A stretch of DNA of 64,000 nt from Posidoniimonas corsicana (GCF_007859765.1 NZ_SIHJ01000007.1:1-64000); one strand, 5' to 3'. Positions 36,298 through 50,795 are shown, counted from the first letter of the stretch. Notes: generated from the sequence alone by a model not told the origin. Program-made: numbers and translations.

Positions 36298-36870
36298 CTA
36301 CGGGATGAGGGCGATGAGTCCCACCGCCGTGCCCGCCTCGACCGCGGCGGCGTCCAGGCGGCAGGGCCACCAGTGCTTGCGGTACGGGTTGCAGTTGCCC
36401 GGACGGTAGTGGCCCAGCGTGTACACGCACTCGCGTGGGCAGTCGGCAGCCATCAGGTAGGGCAGGGCGGGGATCGTGCCGAAGAAATGGGCCGCGCTCA
36501 CTACCGGCTGCAGGCAGTTGCAGCAGACGTAGCCGTACCGCTCGGCGTTGACCTCTTCGAAGTACAGCGGCTGGTGGCGGCTGGAGGGCGCCTTCCAGTG
36601 GTAGGCCATCACCGGCCAGGTCCGCTGCAGGACCACCCCGGCGGGGGTCCCGAGCTGAGCCAGCCGCTCGGCGCCGTAGTTCCGCGGCAGCTTGCCGCTG
36701 GGCTCACTGATGTCGACGCTCATCGCCTGAACCGGCCGGAGTTCGATGGCCAGCTGCCGCGGCTCGTCCCCGGGGCTCGCCTCGGGCGGCGCAATCGGCT
36801 CCTGGGCCGTCGCGCAGCGACCGACCATTAGGCAGACCAGGGCCAGGCAGAAGATCGTGGGCAGACGCAT
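36298..36870 (-). CDS. Secreted Cys-rich planctomycete protein of unknown function
   Basis: A 190-residue protein with a signal peptide (MRLPTIFCLALVCLMVGRC, then ATAQ). The mature part has a conserved core (RNYGAERLAQ, HQPLYFEEVNAERYGY, SAAHFFGTIPALPYLM, CVYTLGHYRPGNC) and several Cys that may form disulfides. I have seen this pattern only in planctomycete genomes; no function is known to me. It converges on the M50 gene (stops 16 nt apart) and is divergent from the giant PKD gene. Confidence 0.75.
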   Translation of the reverse strand: MRLPTIFCLALVCLMVGRCATAQEPIAPPEASPGDEPRQLAIELRPVQAMSVDISEPSGKLPRNYGAERLAQLGTPAGVVLQRTWPVMAYHWKAPSSRHQPLYFEEVNAERYGYVCCNCLQPVVSAAHFFGTIPALPYLMAADCPRECVYTLGHYRPGNCNPYRKHWWPCRLDAAAVEAGTAVGLIALIP

Positions 36871-36989
36871 CGTGCGGTCTCGCGTACGCGGCGGACGGAA
36901 TCTCAGTTCTTGCTTCGGCGCCCGGGGCCCCGGGAATCCACCCATCCGGCACGACCGGACCCGGAAAACGCGAGAATGCCCCGAAAAGT

Positions 36990-37019
36990 TTGACAGTTTT
37001 ACCAGGCCCTCATGATAAT
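36990..37019 (+). promoter_or_regulatory. Sigma70-like promoter of the giant PKD gene
   Basis: TTGACA (36990-36995), an 18-bp spacer, and GATAAT (37014-37019). The -35 is perfect and the -10 matches 5 of 6. It lies 190 bp upstream of the ATG at 37209, implying a long leader. Such a clear A+T-rich promoter is unusual in this window. The remainder of the gap 36871-37208 holds no other gene. Confidence 0.65.
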
Positions 37020-37208
37020 GAACGCTCTGGCGAGAAGGGGTTGGACAGCATCGCCGGGCCGGCGCCCACGGCCTGAGGTCTGTCAACGGCTCGCCGTATT
37101 CGTCGGACGGTCTGGAGCCGTTCTGGTCCACGTAAGGACGGCATTGACTGTAACTTGCGCCGATCGACGTGGGGCGTCGCTCGGGTGCGTTTGGGGAATC
37201 GCTTCTCG

Positions 37209-40200
37209 ATGGGTCCGACCTCCTGGATGGCGCGTGTGGTGCGGTTTGCCCGATCGCTGCGCGCCGACATCTGGGGCGACCCCCGCCCGCGCTGGTCGCA
37301 GCGCCCGCAACTGCGCCCCGACGAGTTGTCGGTCCGTCGGCTCGAGCCACGCCGTGTGCTTGCCGCCAGCATCCAGACCCTGGCCGTGCCTGCCGAGGCG
37401 GTCGAGGGTGACACCGTTGAGGTTAGCGCCGAGGCGACCGGCGGCGGAGCCCTGCAGTTCGACTGGACCATCACGCGGAACTCCAACGTCATTGCCCAGG
37501 GCTCCGGGCAGGACTTTACGTTCCAGCCCCAGGACGACGGCGAGTACGACGTCGCATTGCGGGTGACGGACGCGTCCGACGCGTCGCAGGCTTACGCCGA
37601 GGGTACGGTCACCGTTGCGAACGCCAAACCGTTCATCTCGCAGCTCTCCGCGACGCCAATCCCGGTGAGCGGCGTCACCACGCTTACCGGCGTGTTGTCC
37701 GACCCCGGCGGCGACGACACCCACACGCTGCAGATCAACTGGGGCGATCCCTCCGACCCGGCCAACTCGCAGACCATCGACCTCTCGAGCCCCCCGCCTG
37801 GCGTCGACTACAACCCGGCAACCGGCGCGTTTTCCATCGATCACCAGTACGCCAACGGCCAGCCGGCGGGTGTGCTGCGGATCAATGTCAAAGCCACCGA
37901 CGACGATGGCGGAGAGTTCTACGCGCTCGCTTCAGGCGTGGCGGGCAATTCGGCGCCAGAGTTCTCTGGCCTGTCCGCCACGCCGATCACCGAGAATGGA
38001 GTCACCTTGCTGACCGGCGTCGTGACCGACCCCGACCCGGAGGATTTGCTAACGCTGCAGATTAATTGGGGCCACCCCGAGTCTCCAAACAACGCGCAGC
38101 TGATCGACCTCGCCGACCCGCCCCCTGGCGTCAGCTACGATCCCACCACGGGCTCCTTCTCGGTCGAGCACCAGTACCTCGACAACCCGGCCTCAGGCGT
38201 GTTCCGGATCAACGTCAAGGCGACCGACGGCACCGGCGGCGAGTTCAACGCCCTCACTGCCGGTCGGGTAGAGAATGCGCCGCCGACACTGTCGGGCCTG
38301 ACGGCGACTTCCATTGACGAGAACGGCGTCACGGTGCTGGCTGGCGTGCTGGACGACCCTGGCACGCTCGACACCCACAGGCTGGAGATCGATTGGGGCG
38401 ACCCTCTCTCGCCAGGCAATACCCAGTTGATCGACCTCGAGAACCCGCCGCTGGGCGTTCACTACGACCCGACCACCGGCGTGTTCACGGTCGAGCACCA
38501 GTACCTGGATGACAACCCCAGCATCACCCCCGTCGATGTGACCACCATTTCCGTCAAGGCAGTCGACAACGACGGGGCCTCGGTCGTCGCCGACGCGTCG
38601 GTGCAGATCAGCAACGTCGCGCCGGGCGTTGAGGAATTGGCCGCGACGAGCCTGCAAGAGAACGGCTACACGACGCTCACCGGACGGGTGGTCGACCCTG
38701 GGTCTCAGGACACCCACCGGCTGGTCATCACCTGGGGCGATCCCGCGTCGCCAGGGCACCTGCAGGTGATCAACCTTGCGAGCCCTCCGCCTGGCGTCGA
38801 CTACAACCCGGCAGACGGCGGCTTCCGCATCACCCACCAGTACCTCGACGACAACCCCTCCGGCACAGGGTGGGACGCGTACTCGATTCGCGTGAACGTC
38901 CTGGACGACGACGGCGGGACCTCGTTCGCGACGACCACCGTGGTGGTCACCAACGTCCCGCCGGCGCTGGCCGAGATCAACGCGCACGATGTTGACGAGA
39001 ACGGCGTCACCACGCTCAGCGGCAAGATCGTTGATCCCGGCACGCTGGACACGTTCACGCTGACGGTCGACTGGGGCGACGGCGCTACCGAGCAGTACAC
39101 GACCGACCCTGATGGCGAGGGGGTCAGCCTGTTGGAGCCAACCGGAGGCGTGTCGTACGATCCCACGACGCGTGAGTTCTCCATCAAGCACCGCTACCTC
39201 GACGACAACCCCAGCGGCACCCCAACCGACGCGTACACCATCAGCGTCGACGTCCTAGACGACGACGGCGGCGCCGCGCAGGCGACCACCGACATCACCG
39301 TCCGCAACGTTGCGCCGTCGCTGGTAGGGGTCGACGCCAATAACGTGAGCGAGAACGGCGTCACCACGCTTACCGGCAAGATCGTCGACCCGGGCACGCT
39401 GGACACCTTCACCCTAACCGTCAACTGGGACGACGGCACGGTTGAGGAGTTCACGACCGACCCAGGAGGAACGGGGATCAGCCTGCTCGACCCGCCGGAT
39501 GGCGTTACCTACGACGCCGGGACCCGCGAGTTCACCATCCAGCACCGCTACCTAGACGACGACCCGACCGGCACCCCCAGCGACCCGTACACCATCCGCC
39601 TGACCCTCGTCGACGACGACGCCGACATGGCGGTCGACGCCAAGACAATCACCGTCGCCAACGCCGCGCCCGTCATCGGCGACACGCCCGACGTTAACGT
39701 CGACGAGGGGCAGCAGCTGTTCATCGGCCCCCACGCGGGCGGCGCCGGCGTGATGATCCCCGGCATCATGTTCGAGGACGCCGGAACGCTCGACACCCAC
39801 ACGGCGACCATAAACTGGGGCGATGGCTCGATGGGCGAGGACCTCGTGGTCCTGCAGAACGACGGTTCCGAGATCCGCACCGGCATCCTGATCGGCAGCC
39901 ACACCTATGCCGACAACGGCGCCTACACGGTCACCGTCACCATCACCGACGACGACGGCGGCCAGGATGTCGAGACGTTCGTCGTGAACGTGATCAACGT
40001 CGACCCTACGCTTACCGGCGTCGAGGGACTGCAGGTCGACGAGGGGCAGGCCGTCACGCTGGCCGGGCTAGGCGTCGGCCTTGCCGACCCCGGCTTTGAC
40101 AACCCGCTCAACACCGGCGACCCGAGCAACGGCGGCGAACTCCAAGAGACCTTCGTCGGCATGCAGGTCGACTGGGGGGATGGCTCGGCGCCCATGAGCG

Positions 40201-41891
40201 TCAGCATCGTCGACCGCGTCAGCGGATCGCCCGGAGTGCCCACCACGGCCGCCTTCTCTCACGATGTTCACTACTACGCGGACGACGGCGTCTACAGGGT
40301 GAGCGTCACGATGAGCGACGACGACGGCGGCGCCGTGACCCGCACGTTCGAGATCCTGGTGGAGAATGTCGCCCCGGCGCTCGTCCTGACCGACCAGATG
40401 TTCGTCATCAACGAGGGGGACACGCTGGTCATTCCTCACCTGGGGAGCTTCACCGACCCAGGGGCCAGGAACGACCTCAACCCCAACGGCGCCTCCGATG
40501 AGACGTTCAGCTACACCATCGACTGGGGCGATGGAACTTGCGAGAAACTCCACCTGCCGGTGTCGGTGGTGGACGGCGGCCCCGGCGTCGGCAAGACCGG
40601 AAACCTGCTGGCCGGGCACGACCACACCTACGCCGACAACGACGCCGACAGCCGCTACACGATCACCGTCACCCTGCACGACGACGACGGCGGCTACGAC
40701 AAGCAGAGCTTCGAGATCACGGTCAACAACGTCAACCCGACCATCGAGCCGCTGACGCCGGGCGAACTCATCGACGACGACTACATGCCGGGGATCCTGG
40801 TTGACGCCATGGACCTGGAAGGCGACGGCGTGACCTACCTGGTGCTCCGCTTCAGCGACCCCGGGGCCGACACGTACGACGTGTGGATCGACTGGGGCGA
40901 CAAGCTCTACCTGCCCGAGGGCGACCAGCGGTTCGTCAAAGCCACGCCAATCAACTGGTCGGAGTCCACGGACGGCGTGACGCTGCTGTTCTCGTACCCG
41001 TACACCGGCCCGCCGGACCCCCTCAATCCGGCGGCGCCGATCGAGATCACAGCCATCGTCGTCGACGACGACTACGCCGCCGCCACGGGCGACGAGTTGG
41101 TGTTTGGTCCAGAGACCACCTTCCTGATCGAGCCCGGCCGCAGCGATCCGGGCCAGGCCGTGATCACGAACCCGGGCATCGAGGACACCAACGTAGCGAT
41201 CGACACCACGCCGGACATCGCACTGCTAGAGTTCCCCCAGCTGGCGGAGTACATCGAGCCGCCGGCGCCTCAGGTCAGCGTCGACCTGAACCAGCAGACG
41301 CAAGACGTCGAGGCCTCCGCCGGCGAGCTCTCGGCCACAAGCGAACGGGTGTGGGTGATCCGCACGGTCGCCCCGGACGGCGAGCTCGGCGAACCGGTGC
41401 GGCTCAAGCCCGACGCGCTAGACCGGCTGCCCGAACTGTTCGCCAAGCTCCCCGACGGGCACTACCAGATCCTGGTCATCCGCACGGAGAACAACACCAG
41501 CCGGCTTGTGATGGACTTTGTGATCCGCGGCGGGCGGCCAATCGACGTGACCGACGACTCCGACGGCGCCCGCGACCGGCCCCCCACCGAAGAGCAGGTG
41601 GACCCGCCGGCCGAGTCAGTCCAGGCGCCAATCGAGATCGACGCACGCGAGGTTCCCGCGGAGATCGTCGACCCGCAGCAGAACGGCCAAACGCAGCCGC
41701 CGGGCGAGCCGACGGTGCTGACCGGTCAGCGGCGGCAGTCCGAAGCCCAGCTCACGGCGGGGGCCGCGGTTGCGTTTGGACTCGCCCGCACCCGTCAGGG
41801 CGAATGGCGGCGGCGTGTCGAGGACGCGCTGCAGCACGCCGACGAAGAGGATTGGAAGCTGCTGAACCTGCTCCGTCGCCGCCCACGTTAG
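37209..41891 (+). CDS. Giant secreted PKD-repeat protein with LEPR-XLL type N-terminus
   Basis: A protein of about 1560 residues. An N-terminal basic, Trp-containing stretch ends in RRLEPRRVLAAS (LEPR at residues 45-48), the LEPR-XLL type motif of very large planctomycete surface proteins. Then follow PKD/Ig-like domains: one at about 55-140, six near-identical repeats at about 142-821, and four more divergent ones up to about 1300, with acidic DDDGG loops (probable Ca2+ sites). The C-terminus has a short hydrophobic patch (AQLTAGAAVAFGLA) and a basic end RRRPR. It is probably exported and used in the envelope or for adhesion. ATG 37209 is used; the TTG at 37155 is an alternative. Confidence 0.85.
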   Translation: MGPTSWMARVVRFARSLRADIWGDPRPRWSQRPQLRPDELSVRRLEPRRVLAASIQTLAVPAEAVEGDTVEVSAEATGGGALQFDWTITRNSNVIAQGSGQDFTFQPQDDGEYDVALRVTDASDASQAYAEGTVTVANAKPFISQLSATPIPVSGVTTLTGVLSDPGGDDTHTLQINWGDPSDPANSQTIDLSSPPPGVDYNPATGAFSIDHQYANGQPAGVLRINVKATDDDGGEFYALASGVAGNSAPEFSGLSATPITENGVTLLTGVVTDPDPEDLLTLQINWGHPESPNNAQLIDLADPPPGVSYDPTTGSFSVEHQYLDNPASGVFRINVKATDGTGGEFNALTAGRVENAPPTLSGLTATSIDENGVTVLAGVLDDPGTLDTHRLEIDWGDPLSPGNTQLIDLENPPLGVHYDPTTGVFTVEHQYLDDNPSITPVDVTTISVKAVDNDGASVVADASVQISNVAPGVEELAATSLQENGYTTLTGRVVDPGSQDTHRLVITWGDPASPGHLQVINLASPPPGVDYNPADGGFRITHQYLDDNPSGTGWDAYSIRVNVLDDDGGTSFATTTVVVTNVPPALAEINAHDVDENGVTTLSGKIVDPGTLDTFTLTVDWGDGATEQYTTDPDGEGVSLLEPTGGVSYDPTTREFSIKHRYLDDNPSGTPTDAYTISVDVLDDDGGAAQATTDITVRNVAPSLVGVDANNVSENGVTTLTGKIVDPGTLDTFTLTVNWDDGTVEEFTTDPGGTGISLLDPPDGVTYDAGTREFTIQHRYLDDDPTGTPSDPYTIRLTLVDDDADMAVDAKTITVANAAPVIGDTPDVNVDEGQQLFIGPHAGGAGVMIPGIMFEDAGTLDTHTATINWGDGSMGEDLVVLQNDGSEIRTGILIGSHTYADNGAYTVTVTITDDDGGQDVETFVVNVINVDPTLTGVEGLQVDEGQAVTLAGLGVGLADPGFDNPLNTGDPSNGGELQETFVGMQVDWGDGSAPMSVSIVDRVSGSPGVPTTAAFSHDVHYYADDGVYRVSVTMSDDDGGAVTRTFEILVENVAPALVLTDQMFVINEGDTLVIPHLGSFTDPGARNDLNPNGASDETFSYTIDWGDGTCEKLHLPVSVVDGGPGVGKTGNLLAGHDHTYADNDADSRYTITVTLHDDDGGYDKQSFEITVNNVNPTIEPLTPGELIDDDYMPGILVDAMDLEGDGVTYLVLRFSDPGADTYDVWIDWGDKLYLPEGDQRFVKATPINWSESTDGVTLLFSYPYTGPPDPLNPAAPIEITAIVVDDDYAAATGDELVFGPETTFLIEPGRSDPGQAVITNPGIEDTNVAIDTTPDIALLEFPQLAEYIEPPAPQVSVDLNQQTQDVEASAGELSATSERVWVIRTVAPDGELGEPVRLKPDALDRLPELFAKLPDGHYQILVIRTENNTSRLVMDFVIRGGRPIDVTDDSDGARDRPPTEEQVDPPAESVQAPIEIDAREVPAEIVDPQQNGQTQPPGEPTVLTGQRRQSEAQLTAGAAVAFGLARTRQGEWRRRVEDALQHADEEDWKLLNLLRRRPR
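37632..39671 (+). repeat. Six tandem PKD-type repeats within the giant gene
   Basis: Six units of 109-118 codons start at about 37632, 37959, 38287, 38625, 38964 and 39318. Each starts with a phrase like ENGVTTLTG and contains the D-x-W-G-D core and an HQYLDDNP turn. DNA identity is high between neighbours, for example around the GTDPGTLDTFTLTV part of units 5 and 6, suggesting recent expansion by recombination. Confidence 0.88.
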
Positions 41892-41994
41892 TAGACCGAC
41901 CAAGCAACAGGCGTCCCAAGGGTCAACCCACTTACACCTCATCACCGACCCGCCTCATCAGGCCGCGGCTCCGGCCGCAAGGAAGCCTTCCACC

Positions 41995-47009
<5,015 letters not shown>

Positions 47010-47013
<4 letters not shown>

Positions 47014-48029
47014 CGCCGGCGCCGCGCCACCGTGGCTAGGCCGCACAGTCCCAGCAGCGCCGCCGCGCACGGCTCCGGCACGATCGGCGTGACCGACTCC
47101 CAGTCCAGACCGACCCGCAGTTCGTCGAACGCCATCACGGCGCCGCGTCGGCCGCCCCCCTCGTTGCCGGCCAGCAGCCCCACGCCCGTCTGCGCGATAT
47201 CCAGCGGGCTGATGCTGTTGTCCAGCACAAACTTGGTCAGGTCCGGCGATCCGGCCAGCCCCTCGGACGTGAGGACCGGGTTGAACCACACCTCGACCAG
47301 GTCGGGGATGAAGTTCGGGTCCATCGTGTCCAGGTTGCCGACGGTGATCTTCACCACCACGAACTGCTGGTTGTAGGCGAACGGGATGTCGCTCACGGCG
47401 TCATCCACCGGCACGTTCTTCGCCCGCACCTTCCAGCGGTCCAGCGTCGAGTCGCCGTTGTTGCCCACCTGCACGATCTCACCCAGGCGGCCGCCGTTGA
47501 CAACCGTGTAGTGCGCGTTGCGGGCGTAGTCGTTGGGGGAGAACGCGGTCTGGTCAGGGATGGAGTCGTTGTTGGTGTCGACCGTGAGCGGGTCCGAAAC
47601 GCCGCGCCGCTCGCCGATGAACGACTGGTAGTAAGAGCCGCCCACGCCCACCACCTCCGTCATATTCGTGGCGCCGAACCCGCTCAGGTCCAGGTTGCGG
47701 TACCACTGCGCGTTCCGCGTGCCGCCGGCGTCGTCGGCCGCCAGGCCGTTGAAGTCCACTAGGCCGTAGTTGCCGCTGGTCCGCAGCGCGTTGCCGTTGG
47801 CGTCGGTGTAGCCCAGGCCGCCGCCGATGGCCCGCAGGCTGTTCTCGACGCCGTTGCTGCCGTTGCGGACCCACTCGCCGGACCAGCCGCTGCCGGTGTC
47901 CGTGCCGGGGCCGAGCCCGATGTCGGTCCCGTCGGCGTAGTCGAACCCCTCGTAAGAAATGAGCTGCGCCGCGGCGGGCGCCGACACGGCCGCGGCCGCG
48001 ATTGCCAGACAGGTTGCCAGTTTCTTCAT
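47010..48029 (-). CDS. PEP-CTERM sorted secreted protein
   Basis: A 339-residue protein with a signal peptide (MKKLATCLAIAAAAVSAPAAAQ) and a C-terminal PEP-CTERM tripartite signal: VPEP, a hydrophobic stretch (CAAALLGLCGLATVA), and RRRR. Such proteins are cut and anchored by exosortases (not seen in this window). The mature part, with YEGFDYADGTD and GSGWSGEW, resembles secreted proteins with a jelly-roll fold. The stop overlaps the kinase stop by 4 bp in convergence. Confidence 0.9.
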
Positions 48030-48345
48030 GAGGACTCCTCCGGGGTCGATCAGGCCGATGGCGTCGGCGCGGCGGCCCGCGGCGCACGCCGCCTAGCGGC
48101 ATCGGCGCAACGCACGAGCAACCACCCTGGTCAACGCGACACGGGCGCAGGGGAAAAGACGAAAGCCACAACGCAACAGAAAAGGTCCAGCCGAAACAGC
48201 AGCCGGGCAGCGGCGGCGCCGCTGGCCGCTATCGTAGCAACTCCGCTAGTGTTGCAGCGGGCCCGCCGGCCCCCTTTTCAGACGAACGGGGCGCCAGTTC
48301 CCGCACGGCCCCGAGCCACCAACCAGGAGCCCCTAACCGTCCCAC

Positions 48346-48390
48346 GACTTTTGTCCCGATTGGCGCTATCGATTTTTAGGGACAAAAGTC
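48346..48390. repeat. Inverted-repeat element, copy B
   Basis: GACTTTTGTCCC (48346-48357) pairs with GGGACAAAAGTC (48379-48390) around a 21-nt spacer. It has the same arms and spacer length as copy A at 175-217. The spacer resembles copy A's inverted (shared CGATTTTTA). Confidence 0.85.
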
Positions 48391-48469
48391 GGCCCCCACC
48401 CCGAGCCCGCAGGCTCGTTTCACGCTTGTATAGCAGTGTCTTTCGTATGCCTCCCCGCTACAGCCGACC

Positions 48470-48509
48470 GACTTTTGTCCATCCCTGCGCGCCCATAGGG
48501 ACAAAAGTC
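48470..48509. repeat. Inverted-repeat element, copy C
   Basis: GACTTTTGTCC (48470-48480) pairs with GGACAAAAGTC (48499-48509) around an 18-nt spacer. It lies 79 bp from copy B. The shorter spacer with a central GCGC shows the family varies inside the loop. Confidence 0.8.
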
Positions 48510-48722
48510 ACGCCGGCCGCCGCCGTCCGTCCACGTTGCGGAAGCCCCATTCTTCCCCCGTCGATTCAAGGCCCAAAGAACGCCGCGCGCATCACGCCGC
48601 GTACCTTGTTTCTAAGGCGCCAGGTGGCCGGTTTCTACTCGAAAGCGGAGAGAAAACGAGGGCGCAAAACGCGGCTGTGGCTACCAAGATTGCCGCCTGC
48701 TGAGCGGCAGGTGGCACTTCGC

Positions 48723-48860
48723 GGGCGCCACTGTACAGCTTGTCCGGGAGTGCGATGCAGAGTGGCTTGTCGAAGCTCCGAGACAACCATCCCGTGCGTG
48801 CCTCGAGAGGTGTTTCGCCGCACAACCCACTCAACGCTGCTTGACGAGCTGACGGTGGCG
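48723..48860. repeat. 138-bp dispersed repeat, copy 1
   Basis: It starts GGGCGCCACTGT and contains GCGATGCAGAGTGGCTTGTC. It aligns with 49711-49847 over nearly its full length with a few small gaps. The two copies flank the PEP-CTERM gene 49024-49704 in direct orientation. It is not an obvious IS (no transposase), and its open frames are not convincing. Confidence 0.8.
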
Positions 48861-48923
48861 TATGGCAGGCATGCAACACTTCTTGAATCGACAGTGATGC
48901 CCCGCACCAACACTGACGGTACT

Positions 48924-48940
48924 CTACCGTGACACGGTAG
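48924..48940. promoter_or_regulatory. Perfect 17-bp palindrome CTACCGTG-A-CACGGTAG
   Basis: Eight-bp arms with a single central base, 84 bp before the PEP-CTERM ATG at 49024. It suits a dimeric repressor site or a short hairpin. Confidence 0.45.
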
Positions 48941-49023
48941 TTGCACTGGCGCCTATCGGGGAGTAGGGTGCTAGGCGCAGCTGGTAGCCAGTTCAAGCCC
49001 TCCATTTGCAAAGGAGGCTTTCG

Positions 49024-49704
49024 ATGTGCGTGCTTTATCTGCGCTTTGTGGCTGCTCTAGGGATCGGCATGCTTGGCGGATCGTTTTCCTACGGTCAGCT
49101 CGTGCATGGATCGGCCGTCGAATTCCGACAAAGCTACCTTTTTGGTACGCCCGAGACCGACAACGGTTTCACTCTCGGTCTGCCACTCACGGTGTCGGAG
49201 TCATACTCTTGGTTCCGCCAGCTCTCTGAAGGGGCGGTCCCTCCGATATACCCAGGGCGACCCATACCAAGTCTTGTTGGAGTTAATTTTACTTTGGCTG
49301 AAACGGTTGACTACTTCCTCGTGCAGGAGGGGGACGTCCTAAACGAATCGACCGCGCTGTCCGGGATCTATGAGCAGGTCCAGTTCGAGGGGGTGTCTCC
49401 TGTTCCGGTGCCGCCGGTGAAGGTTGCTGATCCGCCACTGCTTGGCACAGGCTTCTCGCACGACTTCTACTTGGGATTGCATGCGCCAAAGATCTACTTG
49501 CATACTCAGACCGATATAAATGGATGGGTACACCTTCGAATCACTGAAAACGGTTTCGAGATGCTTGCCAACGCAGTGAACTACGGCGATCCACGAGGCG
49601 TTGTCGTTGGGCGGCTTCCGGAACCCAGTTCACTTGCGGTGATGATGGCCGCGAGCCCTCTAATCGTGAAGCGAGGGAGGCGTCCCTATTGCTGCCACAT
49701 TTAG
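49024..49704 (+). CDS. PEP-CTERM sorted secreted protein
   Basis: A 226-residue protein with a signal peptide (MCVLYLRFVAALGIGMLGGSF) and a C-terminal PEP-CTERM signal (PEPSSLAVMMAASPLIVKRGRR). ATG 49024 follows a strong SD AAGGAGG (49011-49017). The mature part has no family that I recognise. A+T content is higher than in neighbours, and the gene is flanked by direct copies of a 138-bp repeat, so it may be a recent arrival or a shuffled unit. Confidence 0.82.
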   Translation: MCVLYLRFVAALGIGMLGGSFSYGQLVHGSAVEFRQSYLFGTPETDNGFTLGLPLTVSESYSWFRQLSEGAVPPIYPGRPIPSLVGVNFTLAETVDYFLVQEGDVLNESTALSGIYEQVQFEGVSPVPVPPVKVADPPLLGTGFSHDFYLGLHAPKIYLHTQTDINGWVHLRITENGFEMLANAVNYGDPRGVVVGRLPEPSSLAVMMAASPLIVKRGRRPYCCHI

Positions 49705-49710
49705 TGCGCC

Positions 49711-49847
49711 GGGCGCCACTGTCCGGATTGTCCGGCATTGCGATGCAGAGTGGCTTGTCGAACCTCCAAGGCAATTCTTCCGTGGCGCCTCGGCAGTTTG
49801 TCCACCGCATTCATCGCTCAACACTACCAGACGAGCTGGCAGCGGCG
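49711..49847. repeat. 138-bp dispersed repeat, copy 2
   Basis: It begins GGGCGCCACTGT 6 bp after the PEP-CTERM stop and contains ATTGCGATGCAGAGTGGC. It is homologous to 48723-48860 (a few gaps, more divergent to the right). Confidence 0.8.
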
Positions 49848-49909
49848 CCTGCCGCTAGAGCGGAGCGGTCAAGACCTTTGCACCGAAGCATCCTCGAAAG
49901 TGAGTCACG

Positions 49910-50089
49910 TTGAAGAGACTAGGCCGTTCGTTTCTTCTGGGCGCCGGCACGATTTTTGTGCTGTCGTATTTCTACAACTACTACACCGGCGCCAGTGAAG
50001 TCGACGTATGGATCGAGCTAGGGGGAATACTGATCTGGTGCTGTGGCGGCATCGTGGGTTTCTCCTACTGGAGGCATGGCCGAGCGTGA
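49910..50089 (+). CDS. Small two-helix membrane protein (59 aa)
   Basis: A 59-residue frame starting at TTG after an in-frame stop at 49901. It has a basic N-terminus (KRLGRS) and two hydrophobic helices (FLLGAGTIFVLSYFY and IELGGILIWCCGGIVGF) joined by NYYTGASEVDVW. Coding is inferred from this membrane pattern, not from a recognised family. The SD is weak. It directly follows repeat copy 2. Confidence 0.5.
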   Translation: MKRLGRSFLLGAGTIFVLSYFYNYYTGASEVDVWIELGGILIWCCGGIVGFSYWRHGRA

Positions 50090-50153
50090 CGCAGCGTTTT
50101 CCTAGCCAGTTCGGATAGTTCAAAGATGGACTTCCCCATTGCCCTGGCCGCTG

Positions 50154-50795
50154 CTACTTCCACTCGGGGATCCGCGCCTCGGACGCGAGCGCGTCGAACC
50201 GCTCGTTGAGCAGGTTCATGTACGACTCCCGGTCGCCCGTCCACGTGACCGGTTCGCCAACGAAGATGTCGCAGAAGAACGGCACCAGCACCCGCTCGCC
50301 ACGCGGCAGCGACTTTCCCAGGCCGTGCATAAAGACCGCCGTGACCGGGACCTCCGGGTGGCGTTTCGCCAGGTGCGCGACGCCGGTCTTGAACTCGGCC
50401 CGCTGCTCCGGCTGGCCGCGCGAACCCTCGGGGAACAGGACCAGGATCTCGCCCCTCTCCAGCGCGGCGGACAGGTCGCACAGCGGGTCCCGCCGCTCCT
50501 TCTTGACGTCCCGCTGCAGAGGGATAATGCCGACAATCTTGGTGGCGAACCACGCCCGCACCGCGTTCTTGAAGAAGTAGTCGGCGGCGGCCACCGGGCG
50601 GAGCCGCGGCAGCAGCCGCAGCGGGAACAGGCTCATCAGCGCGAACGCGTCGAGGTGGCTGTTGTGGTTGGCGACCACAATGGCCGGCCCGCCCCGCGGC
50701 AGCAGCTCGTGCCGGCGGATGTTCAGGCCGAGCACGATCAGCACCACCGGCCGCACGACCAGCAGGAAGAACAGGTAGCGGAGCGTGTGGTTCAC
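50154..50795 (-). CDS. plsC: 1-acyl-glycerol-3-phosphate acyltransferase
   Basis: A 213-residue PlsC-like acyltransferase with a GTG start. The catalytic H-x4-D is H44-D49 (NHNSHLD), and the substrate motif is FPEGSRG. An N-terminal membrane helix spans about 8-24. It acylates lysophosphatidate or a related acceptor. It ends the phospholipid cluster, 23 nt after cdsA. Confidence 0.9.
   Translation of the reverse strand: MNHTLRYLFFLLVVRPVVLIVLGLNIRRHELLPRGGPAIVVANHNSHLDAFALMSLFPLRLLPRLRPVAAADYFFKNAVRAWFATKIVGIIPLQRDVKKERRDPLCDLSAALERGEILVLFPEGSRGQPEQRAEFKTGVAHLAKRHPEVPVTAVFMHGLGKSLPRGERVLVPFFCDIFVGEPVTWTGDRESYMNLLNERFDALASEARIPEWK

Larger units (their letters stand above)
48030..49023. other. 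1-kb gene-free region rich in dispersed repeats
   Basis: No convincing gene. It holds inverted-repeat copies B and C, one copy of the 138-bp direct repeat, a 17-bp palindrome and the strong SD of the following gene. The region around 48600-48700 has no other clear features; a weak hairpin TGCCGC/GCGGCA lies at 48691-48709. Confidence 0.7.

Noticed and set aside
37632-39671. CRISPR-like regular repetition
   Set aside because: The repeats are 327-354 bp coding units of PKD domains, not short repeats with spacers.
48592-49011. Minus-strand open frame across repeat copy 1, with a similar peptide in copy 2 (FDKPLCIA segment)
   Set aside because: Similarity follows from the DNA repeat; no start, SD or fold, and the flanks differ.
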